Positions 5,064 through 5,438 of a stretch of 5,438 nt of DNA are shown here, one piece after another. The notes under the pieces are model-generated. The model did not search any database, was not told the origin of the DNA, and worked only from the letters and a program-made list of their open reading frames with translations. Each line of letters opens with the position of its first letter. The first letter of the stretch is position 1. A program made the translations under genes and the position numbers. The stretch is from DATLZB01 sp035574175. GTDB lineage: Bacteria > Pseudomonadota > Alphaproteobacteria > Rhizobiales > Hyphomicrobiaceae. The stretch spans positions 1-5,438 of the forward strand of contig DATLZB010000024.1 of the NCBI GenBank assembly GCA_035574175.1, given 5' to 3'.

Positions 5064-5204
5064 TCAGCGGCAGGTGGTACCGTCGCAGAAGATCGCCGCC
5101 TTCGGTGCCGCGACCGCGACCTCGCTGGGCGGCGGCCGATATAGCCTCACGGCAACGAGTGCCAGGATCAGCATCAGCGGAACGAAGATGGGCGTGTACT
5201 TCAT
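5064..5204 (-). CDS. Small single-span membrane protein (46 residues)
   Basis: The ATG at 5204 gives MKYTPIFVPLMLILALVAVR, so residues 5-19 form one transmembrane helix or uncleaved signal anchor. A Pro-rich hinge, YRPPPSEVAVAAP (22-34), leads to a C-terminal FCDGTTCR with Cys at 40 and 45, which could form a disulphide if the tail is periplasmic. There is no signal peptidase site of standard form. The start overlaps the stop of the upstream gene in ATGA (5201-5204), and GGGCGAG lies a few bases upstream, which supports this start over the longer upstream ATGs in the same frame. I do not recognise the family and no function can be given. Small hydrophobic proteins of this design are common in Rhizobiales. 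Confidence 0.6.
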   Translation of the reverse strand: MKYTPIFVPLMLILALVAVRLYRPPPSEVAVAAPKAAIFCDGTTCR

Positions 5205-5438
5205 TGCGCAGCTCGCCCTGGCAGGGCATGAGACGGCGCGGCCATTCGAGAAGAGCTTGAACCACGCCCTCGCTCGGCGGCTGCCATGCTGGCGAGCCCT
5301 GCCCGCTTGAGCACCTCGGCCGTCGTATCCTCGCAAAGAGGATTTGCGAGAATGATACGGGCGAGCCGGTCACGGGCGGTTCTAGTCGCTTCCCGCCCGT
5401 AGTTGCCGGCGATCTCCAACCAAGCCAGGTCGAAGGCC
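5201..5438 (-). CDS. Hypothetical protein, C-terminal part (runs off the right edge)
   Basis: The frame is open to the window edge, so the true start lies outside; the TTG at 5419 is not needed as a start, since AFDLAWLEIAGNYG is read across it. The visible part continues REATRTARDRLARIILANPL and CEDTTAEVLKRAGLASM, an Ala, Arg and Leu-rich helical stretch. From memory this resembles the end of a short rhizobial hypothetical family with a conserved (A/T)FD-AWLEIA-NY block; the function is unknown. The last 25 or so residues, Ser, Gly, Arg and Pro-rich, look unstructured and may be strain-specific. Its stop overlaps the start of the 46-residue membrane protein by four bases, so the two are probably co-translated. 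Confidence 0.7.
   Translation of the reverse strand, partial: AFDLAWLEIAGNYGREATRTARDRLARIILANPLCEDTTAEVLKRAGLASMAAAERGRGSSSSRMAAPSHALPGRAAQ

Noticed and set aside
4405..5310. Plus-strand open frame of 301 codons
   Set aside because: It is the complement of the CBS protein gene and the small membrane protein, both of which have clear motifs or coupling; the plus product has none.
5064..5336. Longer 90-residue version of the small membrane protein starting at 5336
   Set aside because: The upstream 44 residues overlap the neighbouring gene in another frame and are Arg/Ala-rich shadow sequence; the ATG at 5204 gives a clean membrane protein and an ATGA junction.

Overview
The window reads as an accessory, insertion-sequence-rich stretch of a GC-rich alphaproteobacterium, probably of the Rhizobiales (Bradyrhizobium-like). 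The evidence is the style of the IS66 proteins, a tandem-CBS protein of a kind common in that order, and a very small secreted peptide whose mature part begins Phe-Asp-Ala-Lys. Genus level is inference from remembered family resemblance; no search was run. Every gene called except one transposase fragment lies on the minus strand.

Bases 1-2605 are a complete IS66-family element. It has tnpA, tnpB and tnpC (all full length), a four-base tnpA/tnpB overlap, and imperfect 22-bp terminal inverted repeats (17 of 22 identical). The left repeat begins at base 1, so the window opens exactly at the element's end.

Bases 2606-3428 are a graveyard of older elements. The intact IS66 sits inside the tnpA of a second IS66-family element, whose own right end is inferred at 2970. 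That element in turn interrupts a frameshifted IS1595-family transposase gene (2971-3191). A short fragment of an IS5-family transposase follows on the plus strand (3255-3428). The result is a three-layer nest plus one neighbouring scrap.

Bases 3429-4479 are sparsely coding. They hold a possible 90-residue protein with a C-terminal hydrophobic segment, a GC-rich hairpin that may be a terminator, and a 42-residue exported peptide with a good ribosome binding site. An AT-rich region with a plausible promoter lies upstream of the peptide.

Bases 4480-5438 look like chromosomal-type cargo: a two-CBS-domain protein, a 46-residue single-span membrane protein, and the C-terminal part of a protein that runs off the right edge. 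The last two overlap by four bases and are probably translationally coupled. No RNA gene, CRISPR array or convincing new defence or metabolic system was seen. The most informative content is the nested insertion history, a repeated hairpin-forming motif at the tnpA start, and small genes that length cut-offs would miss.
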